Source of the DNA: Patescibacteria group bacterium | GTDB taxonomy: Bacteria > Patescibacteriota > Minisyncoccia > Phycocordibacterales > XYD1-FULL-46-19 | DNA: 6,532 nucleotides | NCBI GenBank assembly: GCA_030917625.1 | Contig: JAUPUJ010000033.1 | Coordinates: forward strand, 1 to 6,532 | Direction: 5' to 3' | Shown here: positions 1 to 5,331 of the stretch, in pieces | How the letters are laid out: every line of letters begins with the position of its first letter | How positions within the stretch are numbered: position 1 is the first letter of the stretch | Notes under the pieces: generated by a model | What the model was told of the DNA's origin: nothing | Database searches by the model: none | Seen by the model: the letters and a program-made list of their open reading frames with translations, nothing else | Translations under genes and position numbers: made by a program

Positions 1-16
1 AATTTGTATTTTATTA

Positions 17-22
17 TATACT
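17..22 (+). promoter_or_regulatory. Putative -10 element of rplY (leaderless-type)
   Basis: The hexamer TATACT matches the sigma70 -10 consensus at 5 of 6 positions and ends 10 bases before the rplY ATG. A start site 7 bases past the hexamer would fall near base 29, leaving a leader of about 4 nt. The intervening bases are pyrimidine-rich (CTCTCCTCT), so there is no Shine-Dalgarno sequence. The -35 region would lie outside the window. Inferred from sequence only. Confidence 0.5.
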
Positions 23-32
23 CTCCTCTGTT

Positions 33-671
33 ATGTTAAAGCTTAATGCTCAAAAAAGAGACCTATTTGGTAAGAAATTAAAAGCCTCCCGCAACGAAGG
101 TTTATTGCCGGTGATAGTTTATGGCCATAAAGAAGAGGCTACTCCATTTTTTGTGGATAGAAAAGAGTTTGAAAAAATTTTTAAAGAAGCCGGCGAGTCA
201 ACTGTGATTGATTTAAAAAGCCCAGAGGGAGACAAAAGTGTTTTGGTCTATGCTGTAGACTATAATCCAGTGTCTGGTTTTCCAATCCATGTTGATTTTT
301 ACGCAGTAGAGAAAGATAAAATGGTAGAAGTAGATGTGGAGTTGGTATTCGTTGGTGAGTCTCCTGCTGTAAAAGGCTTAAATGGAGTGTTGGTTAAAGT
401 AATTCATGCGCTACCTATTGAAGCCAAACCTGCTGATTTACCTCATGATATAGAAGTTGATATCTCAACTTTGGTTGATTTTGATAGTCAAATTACAGTG
501 GCTGACCTTATCTTACCTAAGGGTGTGACAGCTTTGATTGAAGGCGAAGAAGTGGTGGCTCTGGTTTCCGAACCAAAAGACGAAGTAGAAACTACAACTG
601 AAGCTCCTGATTTGTCTAATATTGCAGTCGAGAAGAAAGGTAAGAAAGAAGACGAAAGTGAAGCAGCTTAA
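33..671 (+). CDS. rplY: Large-subunit ribosomal protein bL25 (CTC/TL5 type)
   Basis: This protein binds 5S rRNA in the central protuberance of the 50S subunit. At 212 residues it is the long, two-domain form (bL25/CTC, as in Thermus TL5) rather than the roughly 95-residue E. coli form. The N-terminal 5S-binding domain covers about residues 1-93, opening LNAQKRDLFGKK and containing the LLPVIVYG segment and the DFYAV motif near its end. The beta-rich C-terminal domain covers about 95-180. A low-complexity tail of acidic residues and lysines (about 181-212) ends in EAA. The ATG is chosen because family homology begins at once and a -10-like TATACT lies 10 bases upstream; no Shine-Dalgarno sequence is visible. 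The gene stops with TAA and is followed by a strong terminator, so it is probably the last gene of its transcript or monocistronic. Family assignment is secure. Confidence 0.95.
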   Translation: MLKLNAQKRDLFGKKLKASRNEGLLPVIVYGHKEEATPFFVDRKEFEKIFKEAGESTVIDLKSPEGDKSVLVYAVDYNPVSGFPIHVDFYAVEKDKMVEVDVELVFVGESPAVKGLNGVLVKVIHALPIEAKPADLPHDIEVDISTLVDFDSQITVADLILPKGVTALIEGEEVVALVSEPKDEVETTTEAPDLSNIAVEKKGKKEDESEAA

Positions 672-694
672 CTCTAAACTTAAAATTTCTTAAT

Positions 695-724
695 AAAAAA
701 GACCTAGAACCCTAGGTCTTTTTT
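695..724 (+). terminator. Intrinsic terminator downstream of rplY
   Basis: A perfect 13-bp inverted repeat: AAAAAAGACCTAG (695-707), loop AACC (708-711), CTAGGTCTTTTTT (712-724). The core GACCTAG/CTAGGTC stem is followed by six T on the + strand and preceded by six A, so it could also stop transcription from the other strand. It separates rplY from the wall-enzyme gene, whose own -10 element lies 35 bases further on. Confidence 0.93.
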
Positions 725-755
725 ATTTGTGCACTGGCACAGGGACGATAATTTT

Positions 756-764
756 TGCTATACT
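756..764 (+). promoter_or_regulatory. Extended -10 promoter of the wall-enzyme gene
   Basis: TGC followed by TATACT (759-764) forms an extended -10 element (TGnTATAAT type), which often works without a good -35 box; at 17-bp spacing, 736-741 matches the -35 consensus at only 3 of 6. The predicted start near 771 leaves about 4 nt before the ATG at 775. It lies just after the rplY terminator, where a new promoter is expected. Confidence 0.6.
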
Positions 765-774
765 GATATTCTGT

Positions 775-2124
775 ATGAAAAATTTTAACTTAAAGAAAAC
801 TTTATTTATCACCGGTGTTTTGTTAGCGCTTAGTACTATTTGTATACCTCAGATCGTTTTAGCTCAACAAGCTTTGTCTGAAGCAGAAAAACAACAAAGA
901 GAAGAATTGCTCAAAAAAGAGTTGGCTCGTGTGGAAGCAGAAATTGCCGCTAATACCATCAAGCTTAATGCTAAACAAAAAGAAACTTCGTCTATTGCTC
1001 GAGATGTGGAAATTTTAAATTATCAAATCAGTCAGGCAAAATTAAAAATTAGACAAAAACAGATTGAAATTGAAAGATTGGGGGGAGATATAAATGTTCG
1101 GGTTAAAACCATTAGGACTTTATCAGAGCAAATAGAAGCTGATAAAGAGTCGCTGTCGGAGCTCCTGCGGGCAACTCGGAATCTCGACAATACTACATTA
1201 ACTGAAGTAGTCTTGGACACAGATACTTTATCTGGTTTTTTTGTGGATTTAGATTCTTTTAGTTTTATTCAGTCCAATGTTCACGATTCATTTAAAGCGA
1301 TGCGTAATAATCAAGTGGAGGCGACTAAAGAAAAAGTCGGATTGGAACGTCGGCAGAGTGCAGAAATAGATGCTAAAAGAGTGATTGAGGTTGAAACTTC
1401 TAAGATTCAAGCAGCTGAAGCTGAAAAGAAAAGATTATTATCAATAGCTAAAACCGAAGAGGCTGGCTATAAAAATATTATCGCTGCTCGGGAAGCAGAG
1501 AGGGCAGCAATCAGGAACGCCTTATTTAAATTAAGGGATTCGACTGGTTCAATTACTTTTGGTCAAGCTGTTGATATGGCGGTGGAGCTTAGTGCAAAGA
1601 CTGGAGTCAGACCAGCTTTTGCTCTAGCTATTTTGAAACAAGAAACTAATATTGGTCAAAATTTAGGTACTTGTAATAGGCCGGGGGATCCTGTTACTAA
1701 ACAATACGATCAGATTATGCATCCAACTCGCGACATACCACCATTTCTACGTATAGTGGCTGAGTTGGGATTAGACCCTAGAACAACCCCATTGTCTTGC
1801 CCGTTGAGTTATGGTTATGGTGGAGCCATGGGACCGGCTCAGTTTATACCGTCAACTTGGGAGCCTTATAAGGCTAGAATAGCTGCTGTGACTGGTAATA
1901 ACCCGCCAAGTCCATGGCGACCACTAGACGCCTTTGCTGCTTCTCAGTTATTACTTCGAGATTTGGGAGCTGCTGGCGGTGGTTATACCGCCGAGAGAAC
2001 AGCCGCTTTGCGTTATTATGCTGGTGGTAACTGGGCCGACAGTCGCAATGCTTTTTATGGTGATTCTGTAATGAGAATAGCGACAGATATGCAGGCTCAA
2101 ATAGACATCTTGCGTGGTAACTAA
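775..2124 (+). CDS. Secreted coiled-coil protein with MltB-like lytic transglycosylase domain
   Basis: Predicted exported murein-cleaving enzyme of 449 residues. A signal peptide is clear: basic start (MKNFNLKK), hydrophobic core, and a likely cleavage site VLA/QQ after residue 30. Residues about 33-245 form long coiled coils, interrupted near 140-165 by a segment (VVLDTDTLSGFFVDLDSF) that resembles the hinge of the PcsB/CwlO/EnvC coiled-coil family. The C-terminal region (about 265-445) resembles SLT/MltB lytic transglycosylases: LAILKQETNIG supplies the candidate catalytic Glu290, GAMGPAQFIPSTW (350-362) is the conserved motif, and LRYYAGGNW lies near the end. Known relatives of the coiled coil are controlled by FtsEX and usually carry CHAP, NlpC/P60 or LytM domains; the transglycosylase partner is my domain reading. 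The reading frame stays open upstream to a TTG at 727, but ATG 775 is preferred because it gives a clean signal peptide and sits 10 bases after an extended -10. Substrate and FtsEX control are inferred. Confidence 0.82.
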   Translation: MKNFNLKKTLFITGVLLALSTICIPQIVLAQQALSEAEKQQREELLKKELARVEAEIAANTIKLNAKQKETSSIARDVEILNYQISQAKLKIRQKQIEIERLGGDINVRVKTIRTLSEQIEADKESLSELLRATRNLDNTTLTEVVLDTDTLSGFFVDLDSFSFIQSNVHDSFKAMRNNQVEATKEKVGLERRQSAEIDAKRVIEVETSKIQAAEAEKKRLLSIAKTEEAGYKNIIAAREAERAAIRNALFKLRDSTGSITFGQAVDMAVELSAKTGVRPAFALAILKQETNIGQNLGTCNRPGDPVTKQYDQIMHPTRDIPPFLRIVAELGLDPRTTPLSCPLSYGYGGAMGPAQFIPSTWEPYKARIAAVTGNNPPSPWRPLDAFAASQLLLRDLGAAGGGYTAERTAALRYYAGGNWADSRNAFYGDSVMRIATDMQAQIDILRGN

Positions 2125-2158
2125 AATTGTGCTTAAATGAAGCCTAATCAATTTGGGC

Positions 2159-2166
2159 AATAATAT
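2159..2166 (+). promoter_or_regulatory. Possible -10 element of rpmE
   Basis: The AT-rich stretch AATAATAT contains overlapping -10-like hexamers (AATAAT 2159-2164, TAATAT 2161-2166) ending 4-6 bases before the rpmE ATG, which would give a leaderless message. No Shine-Dalgarno sequence is present; the GGG at 2155-2157 is isolated. The match is weak, and rpmE may instead be read through from the wall-enzyme gene, since no terminator separates them. Confidence 0.3.
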
Positions 2167-2170
2167 ATTC

Positions 2171-2425
2171 ATGCAAAAAGAAATTCACCCACAATATAAT
2201 ACCGAAGCTAAAGTAGAATGTGCTTGCGGACATAAATTCACTGTTGGATCAACTAAAAAAGATATCCATGTGGAAGTGTGTTCAAACTGTCACCCTTTCT
2301 TTACTGGTTTAGAAAAAGTTATGGACACTGCTGGGCGCGTTGAGAAATTTAAAACTCGACAAAGTAAAGCGGGAGAAACTAAAGTGGAAAAACCAAAGAA
2401 AGCTACTGTTAAAACTAAAAAGTAA
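2171..2425 (+). CDS. rpmE: Large-subunit ribosomal protein bL31, zinc-binding (C+) form
   Basis: bL31 bridges the 50S central protuberance and the head of the 30S subunit. The 84-residue product begins MQKEIHPQY, as in typical bL31. It has the four-cysteine zinc set: Cys17 and Cys19 (CACG), then Cys37 and Cys40 in [10 protein letters not shown]. It is therefore the zinc-containing form, not the cysteine-free form made under zinc starvation. Residues about 50-65 ([10 protein letters not shown]) match the family; the last 20 or so are a lysine-rich tail ([11 protein letters not shown]), longer than in E. coli. The frame is open from a TTG at 2153, but homology starts at ATG 2171. It lies 46 bases after the wall-enzyme stop and 95 bases before prfA, a neighbour it often has in bacteria. 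Stop is TAA. Confidence 0.95.
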   Translation: MQKEIHPQYNTEAKVECACGHKFTVGSTKKDIHVEVCSNCHPFFTGLEKVMDTAGRVEKFKTRQSKAGETKVEKPKKATVKTKK

Positions 2426-2433
2426 ATTTTTTA

Positions 2434-2497
2434 GCGCCTGTTATCTGTGATCTAGTAATTTATTACTTGTTTGCAGGTGAAATCTGGGCGTTTTTTT
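2434..2497 (+). terminator. Structured rpmE-prfA intergenic region with U-tract (probable terminator)
   Basis: A run of seven T (2491-2497) follows a stretch that can fold. GCGCC (2434-2438) can pair with GGCGT (2487-2491) as an outer stem; AGTAAT (2454-2459) pairs perfectly with ATTACT (2462-2467) as an inner hairpin. Two competing pairings exist: CGCCTG (2435-2440) with CAGGTG (2474-2479, one G-U pair), and CAGGT (2474-2478) with ATCTG (2482-2486) across a 3-nt loop. It most likely terminates rpmE transcription before the prfA promoter. The stem next to the U-tract is not as clean as in the rplY terminator, so confidence is moderate. Confidence 0.5.
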
Positions 2498-2508
2498 GTA
2501 CTTAGAGT

Positions 2509-2514
2509 TATACT
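2509..2514 (+). promoter_or_regulatory. Putative -10 element of prfA (leaderless-type)
   Basis: TATACT ends 6 bases before the prfA ATG, so a start 7 bases past the hexamer falls exactly on the A of ATG 2521: a truly leaderless message. No -35 consensus is visible at 16-18 bp spacing and no Shine-Dalgarno sequence precedes the ATG. It follows the U-tract at 2491-2497, consistent with a separate transcription unit. Confidence 0.5.
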
Positions 2515-2520
2515 TAAAAT

Positions 2521-3513
2521 ATGAAAACAGAAGAATATTTTCCTGATATCGATATTAATGATTTAAGGTCTAATCCCAAGACCCAGTATTTAATGGTGGA
2601 ATTTGATCGACTAATAAGTAGTATTGAAGAATCTAAACTATTAGCTGAGTCTGATCCTGATATGGCTGATATGGCTAGTGAAGAGATTAAAGCTTTTGAG
2701 CAAACTATTTCGCAGATTGTAGATAATATAAAAGATATCCTCAAAAAAGAAGAGGAAGAAGCCGAAGAAATTAATGAAGTGATTATGGAAATTAGAGCAG
2801 GGGCTGGTGGAGCTGAATCAGCCCTCTTTGCGATGAATTTAAAAGAGATGTATGAAAAATATGCCCTTATGCATAATTATGGTTTCGTGGTCTCAGATGA
2901 ATCTTTGAGTGAATTAGGAGGGTATAAAGAAGTGGTGGTTGAAATTAAAGGTAAAAATGTTTACGATGTTTTTCGTTTTGAAACCGGGGTTCATCGTATC
3001 CAAAGAATACCAGCGACCGAAAAACAGGGCCGAGTTCATACTTCGACCGCTTCGGTCGCTATTATGCCGATTAGAAAGACTCAGTCTATAGTCATTAATC
3101 CTGCAGATATAGATGTTGAGACGTGTCGATCGGGTGGCGCTGGGGGGCAGAATGTAAATAAAGTAGAAACAGCCGTGAGATTAATTCATAGACCAACTGG
3201 GCTGGCTGTTCGCTGTCAAAGTGAGAGAACTCAAGGTAGAAACAAAGAAAAAGCCATGATGATTTTAGAAAGCAGACTTAATGAATTACATTTTGAGAGA
3301 GAGCATAAGAAAGAGGCCGATGAAAGACGAAGTCAAATTGGTACTGGAGATAGAAGTGAAAAGATTAGAACTTACAATGTTTTACAAGATCGTGTGACAG
3401 ATCACCGGATTAAGGAATCTTGGCATGGGATTGAGAAGATATTTGCTGGCTATATCGACCCTATTTTTGAGGCCCTGCAAAAAGGGAACGAAGGCGAGCC
3501 TGTGGCCGAGTAA
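2521..3513 (+). CDS. prfA: Peptide chain release factor 1 (RF1)
   Basis: RF1 recognises UAA and UAG in the ribosomal A site and triggers release of the finished protein. The codon-reading tripeptide is Pro164-Ala165-Thr166 in [17 protein letters not shown] marks RF1, whereas RF2 has SPF. The catalytic GGQ is Gly208-Gly209-Gln210, in [14 protein letters not shown]; its Gln is the usual target of PrmC methylation. The product has 330 residues against about 360 in E. coli. The conserved EIRAG segment comes at residue 90, about 25 residues earlier than usual, so the helical domain 1 is shortened; domains 2-4 look complete. The start is supported by the adjacent TATACT, though family similarity is weak over the first 30 residues. 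The gene lies between rpmE and rpsB and stops with TAA. Confidence 0.95.
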   Translation: MKTEEYFPDIDINDLRSNPKTQYLMVEFDRLISSIEESKLLAESDPDMADMASEEIKAFEQTISQIVDNIKDILKKEEEEAEEINEVIMEIRAGAGGAESALFAMNLKEMYEKYALMHNYGFVVSDESLSELGGYKEVVVEIKGKNVYDVFRFETGVHRIQRIPATEKQGRVHTSTASVAIMPIRKTQSIVINPADIDVETCRSGGAGGQNVNKVETAVRLIHRPTGLAVRCQSERTQGRNKEKAMMILESRLNELHFEREHKKEADERRSQIGTGDRSEKIRTYNVLQDRVTDHRIKESWHGIEKIFAGYIDPIFEALQKGNEGEPVAE

Positions 3514-3516
3514 GAG

Positions 3517-3545
3517 TTGCCAACCAGGGCTATTTCTGTTAGACT
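3517..3545 (+). promoter_or_regulatory. Candidate promoter of rpsB(-tsf)
   Basis: TTGCCA (3517-3522, 5 of 6 to the -35 consensus), a 17-bp spacer, then TAGACT (3540-3545, 4 of 6), with TG at 3537-3538 making an extended -10. It starts 3 bases after the prfA stop. The predicted start near 3552 gives a leader of about 33 nt without a Shine-Dalgarno sequence. An alternative, TATATC at 3572-3577, ends 7 bases before the ATG and would give a leaderless message; the sequence alone cannot decide. Confidence 0.5.
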
Positions 3546-3584
3546 CATACGGTATTTAAAAAACCCAAAATTATATCAAAATAA

Positions 3585-4334
3585 ATGGATAATACAGTTG
3601 TTGTTAATAAAAAATCTGATAATCCCTTGGTTCGAGAAATGTTCGAAGCCGGGGCTCATTTTGGATACTCAAAAAGTCGACGTCATCCATCCGTCGAAAC
3701 TTTTATCTTTGGTTACAAAAACAAAGTAGCTATTTTAAACTTAGAAAAAGGTGCTGAATCCTTATCTAAAATCTTAGATTTCGTTAGTGACTTAGGACAA
3801 AATGGTAAACAAATTCTATTTGTAGGCAATAAAGCTGAAGCTAAACAAGTGGTAAAAGCTGGCGCTCTATCAATCAATATGCCTTATGTGGCCGAGAGAT
3901 GGATTGGAGGGGCTTTGACTAATACTAGTGAAATTAAAAAACGACTTAATCGTTTAGAAGAGATCAAAGCCGATGAAGAGAATGGAGCTTTGCAAAAATA
4001 TACTAAAAAAGAGAGAAATTTAATTGCTAAAGAAAAAGAAGATTTGGAAAGAAATTTTGGAGGCATTACTGGTCTTAAAAAGTTGCCAGATGCCATGTTG
4101 GTGATTGATTCTGATGCTGAGGTTATTGCTATGAATGAAGCTATAAAAATGCACATTCCTGTTATTGGCTTAGCTAATTCAGATTGCAATATTTCAAACT
4201 TAAATTACGCTTTGGTGGGTAATGATGCTTCTGTTAGAAGTATTGAATACTTTATTTCTAAAGTTGTGGAGGCTTATAAAGAGGGTAAGAAAAATGCTCC
4301 CAAAGCAACTCCTGAAACAAATCCTGTAGCCTAG
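3585..4334 (+). CDS. rpsB: Small-subunit ribosomal protein uS2
   Basis: uS2 sits on the solvent side of the 30S subunit between head and body, near uS3, uS5 and bS1 where bS1 is present. The 249-residue product shows family landmarks throughout: EMFEAGAHFGYSKSRRHP at residues 19-36, the IFGYKNKVAILNLEKG segment just after, VAERWIGGALTN near the middle, a helical hairpin rich in charged residues (about 120-150), and LPDAMLVID followed by AMNEAIKMHIPVIGLANSD. The C-terminal tail is lysine-, alanine- and proline-rich. The ATG is chosen because an alternative upstream frame has no family similarity. It is followed 45 bases later by tsf, the classic rpsB-tsf pair, probably co-transcribed. No autoregulatory leader could be identified. 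Stop is TAG. Confidence 0.97.
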   Translation: MDNTVVVNKKSDNPLVREMFEAGAHFGYSKSRRHPSVETFIFGYKNKVAILNLEKGAESLSKILDFVSDLGQNGKQILFVGNKAEAKQVVKAGALSINMPYVAERWIGGALTNTSEIKKRLNRLEEIKADEENGALQKYTKKERNLIAKEKEDLERNFGGITGLKKLPDAMLVIDSDAEVIAMNEAIKMHIPVIGLANSDCNISNLNYALVGNDASVRSIEYFISKVVEAYKEGKKNAPKATPETNPVA

Positions 4335-4379
4335 TTAGAGTTTCTTTGTATTGATTTTATCAAGTTAATTTTTGACACT

Positions 4380-4838
4380 ATGTCTATATCTTTAGAACAA
4401 GTAAAAGAATTGAGAACTGAAACGGGCATCTCTATTGCTCAATGTAAAAAAGCTTTAGAAGATGCTGGAGGCGACATTGAACAAGCTAGAAATTTATTAC
4501 GTGAGCGAGGAGCTGAAATTGCTATTAAAAAAGGCGACCGGGAGTTTGGAGCTGGTACTGTTAGTACTTATATTCATGCTGGTGGTAATGTAGCCTCTAT
4601 GGTGGAATTGGTGTGCGAAACAGATTTCGTGTCTCAAAATGCTGATTTTAAAGAATTAGCATCAGATCTGAGTATGCATGTAGCAGCTATGGCTCCGGCC
4701 GATAGAGAAGAATTTTTAGATCAAGATTTTATTAAAGATCCTAGTATGAAAATTAGTGCTTTAGTTTTGTCTGCGACTCAAAAATTTGGAGAGCGTGTAG
4801 ACATTGGTCGAATAGCCCGCTTTGCGATCGGGGAGTAA
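4380..4838 (+). CDS. tsf: Elongation factor Ts, short single-core form
   Basis: EF-Ts exchanges GDP for GTP on EF-Tu during elongation. The 152-residue product starts with the UBA-like domain (about 1-52: LEQVKELRTETGISIAQCKKALEDAGGDIEQA by family pattern, continuing to the ARNLLRERG helix). A single core subdomain follows, containing the EF-Tu-contacting motif Thr81-Asp82-Phe83-Val84 in ELVCETDFVS. The end (FIKDPSMKISAL, then ARFAIGE) aligns with the usual C-terminal strand. E. coli EF-Ts has 283 residues, two core subdomains and a coiled-coil insertion; this one resembles the short Thermus type (about 196), which works as a dimer, but is shorter still. Translation is not preceded by a Shine-Dalgarno sequence; a weak TANNNT (4366-4371) ends 8 bases before the ATG. 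TAA ends the gene 9 bases before the next ATG. Confidence 0.94.
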   Translation: MSISLEQVKELRTETGISIAQCKKALEDAGGDIEQARNLLRERGAEIAIKKGDREFGAGTVSTYIHAGGNVASMVELVCETDFVSQNADFKELASDLSMHVAAMAPADREEFLDQDFIKDPSMKISALVLSATQKFGERVDIGRIARFAIGE

Positions 4839-4847
4839 AATATCTCC

Positions 4848-5177
4848 ATGAACCTTTTATTGTGGACAACATTTGTCTGCTATAGTATAACAATCATTGT
4901 CATCTTACAGAGAGTGGTGGCTATTCGTCAGGGTAAAGTGGCTTTGAGGCCAGCATCTTTTAGTCGGACTTATAGATATCTGGAGAAAGTAACTGATGTT
5001 TTGGCTTATAATATGGTCATCTTCGTTCAGGAATTCATTTGGCATAGTTATATCTATCTGGTAAAATTGGTGAGATCTGTTTTGAGGTTAAGTCGTAAGT
5101 GGCTACATCGGGTTGAAAAATGGTTTACGAGAGCGGCTAAAAAAGCTGATAAGAGAAACAGAGATTTAGATCTATAA
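4848..5177 (+). CDS. Small basic membrane-anchored protein, unrecognised
   Basis: I do not recognise this family. The 109-residue product begins with one clear hydrophobic helix (about residues 2-22, MNLLLWTTFVCYSITIIVIL), then a basic stretch. A second, amphipathic to moderately hydrophobic region rich in aromatic residues spans about 48-78. The tail is strongly basic (RLSRKWLHRVEKWF and AKKADKRNRDL). This fits a single-pass inner-membrane protein with a cytoplasmic, possibly nucleic-acid- or lipid-contacting tail, but no catalytic motif is visible. It starts 9 bases after tsf, so it is probably co-transcribed. GGGGAG (4830-4835) ends 12 bases before the ATG and overlaps the tsf end; it is the only Shine-Dalgarno-like string near any start here, but the spacing is long. 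The TAA stop lies 14 bases before the tRNA gene. Base composition resembles its neighbours, so it is likely a real gene. Confidence 0.7.
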   Translation: MNLLLWTTFVCYSITIIVILQRVVAIRQGKVALRPASFSRTYRYLEKVTDVLAYNMVIFVQEFIWHSYIYLVKLVRSVLRLSRKWLHRVEKWFTRAAKKADKRNRDLDL

Positions 5178-5178
5178 A
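5173..5178 (+). promoter_or_regulatory. Possible -10 element of the tRNA-Thr gene
   Basis: TATAAA (5 of 6 to the -10 consensus) overlaps the stop codon of the preceding gene; initiation near 5185 would give a short 5' extension before the tRNA at 5192. No good -35 box was found, and the tRNA could equally be processed from a tsf-operon transcript. Confidence 0.25.
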
Positions 5179-5191
5179 ATTATTTTTTAAA

Positions 5192-5267
5192 GCCAGCATA
5201 GCTCAATTGGTAGAGCAACTGTTTTGTAAACAGTAGGTTGTGGGTTCAAGTCCCTCTGCTGGCTCCA
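5192..5267 (+). tRNA. tRNA-Thr (anticodon UGU)
   Basis: A complete cloverleaf with encoded CCA. The acceptor stem GCCAGCA (5192-5198) pairs perfectly with TGCTGGC (5257-5263). The D arm is GCTC-AATTGGTA-GAGC (5201-5216). The anticodon stem ACTGT/ACAGT (5218-5222, 5230-5234) encloses TTTGTAA, with TGT at 5225-5227 in the anticodon position, reading ACA and probably other ACN codons. Variable loop AGGTT; T arm GTGGG-TTCAAGT-CCCTC. The T stem has a U-U mismatch at the second pair (positions 50 and 64), and the discriminator base is U (5264) instead of the A found in E. coli tRNA-Thr. CCA is 5265-5267. The gene sits between a small membrane-protein gene and pheS. Confidence 0.96.
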
Positions 5268-5270
5268 TTA

Positions 5271-5286
5271 AGATTTTTTTAAATCT
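5271..5286 (+). terminator. Weak hairpin after tRNA-Thr (possible terminator)
   Basis: AGATTT (5271-5276), loop TTTT, AAATCT (5281-5286): a perfect 6-bp inverted repeat 3 bases after the CCA end. The stem is almost all A-T and no continuous U-tract follows (CCCTCATCTTTATTTTT), so termination would be inefficient; it may only help 3'-end formation. Confidence 0.3.
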
Positions 5287-5317
5287 CCCTCATCTTTATT
5301 TTTGGTTGTTTTTACTT

Positions 5318-5323
5318 TATACT
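5318..5323 (+). promoter_or_regulatory. Putative -10 element of pheST (leaderless-type)
   Basis: TATACT ends 8 bases before the pheS ATG, predicting a start near 5330 and a leader of about 2 nt. A weak -35-like TTTATT lies at 5295-5300 (17-bp spacing, 3 of 6). No Shine-Dalgarno sequence is present. It is the fourth copy of the same hexamer placed next to a start codon in this window. Confidence 0.5.
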
Positions 5324-5331
5324 GCCTTTAT

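Noticed and set aside
1032..1220. Open frame on the - strand inside the wall-enzyme gene
   Set aside because: Antisense to the coiled-coil coding region; composition explained by complementing Lys/Glu-rich codons. The same reasoning excludes the - strand frames at 1951-2172, 2514-2744 and 5545-5727.
1975..1992. Inverted repeat GGCGGT-GGTTAT-ACCGCC in the wall-enzyme gene
   Set aside because: Within a glycine-rich coding stretch with no T-run after it; no sign of a regulatory role.
2124..2154. Nested pairing AAATTG/CAATTT with an inner GCTT/AAGC hairpin between the wall enzyme and rpmE
   Set aside because: Short, A-T rich, with unpaired bases between the helices and no U-tract; too weak to call a terminator or operator.
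727..2164. TTGTGC 26 bases before -10-like hexamers both at 727-732 and at 2127-2132
   Set aside because: The spacing is far outside the 16-18 bp of sigma70 promoters, the second -10 is poor, and two instances of a hexamer are easily chance.
3044..3058. Perfect GC-rich inverted repeat CGACCG-CTT-CGGTCG inside prfA
   Set aside because: It encodes conserved RF1 residues just after the PAT motif and has no following U-tract; likely a by-product of codon choice.
3517..3729. Open frame on the + strand starting TTG in the prfA-rpsB gap and overlapping the 5' part of rpsB
   Set aside because: Mostly overlaps the strongly supported rpsB gene in another frame, starts at a TTG that fits better as a -35 box, and the product has no recognisable features.
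3884..4189. 101-codon open frame on the - strand inside rpsB
   Set aside because: Lies entirely antisense to a secure ribosomal protein gene; serine/leucine-rich product typical of an antisense shadow.
4351..4363. TTGAT-TTT-ATCAA hairpin between rpsB and tsf
   Set aside because: Only 5 A-T-rich pairs and no proper U-tract; the rpsB-tsf pair is expected to be co-transcribed.
4372..4377. Perfect -35 consensus TTGACA just before the tsf start
   Set aside because: A -10 at the usual spacing would fall inside tsf codons, where no good match is seen, and would produce a message lacking the start codon.
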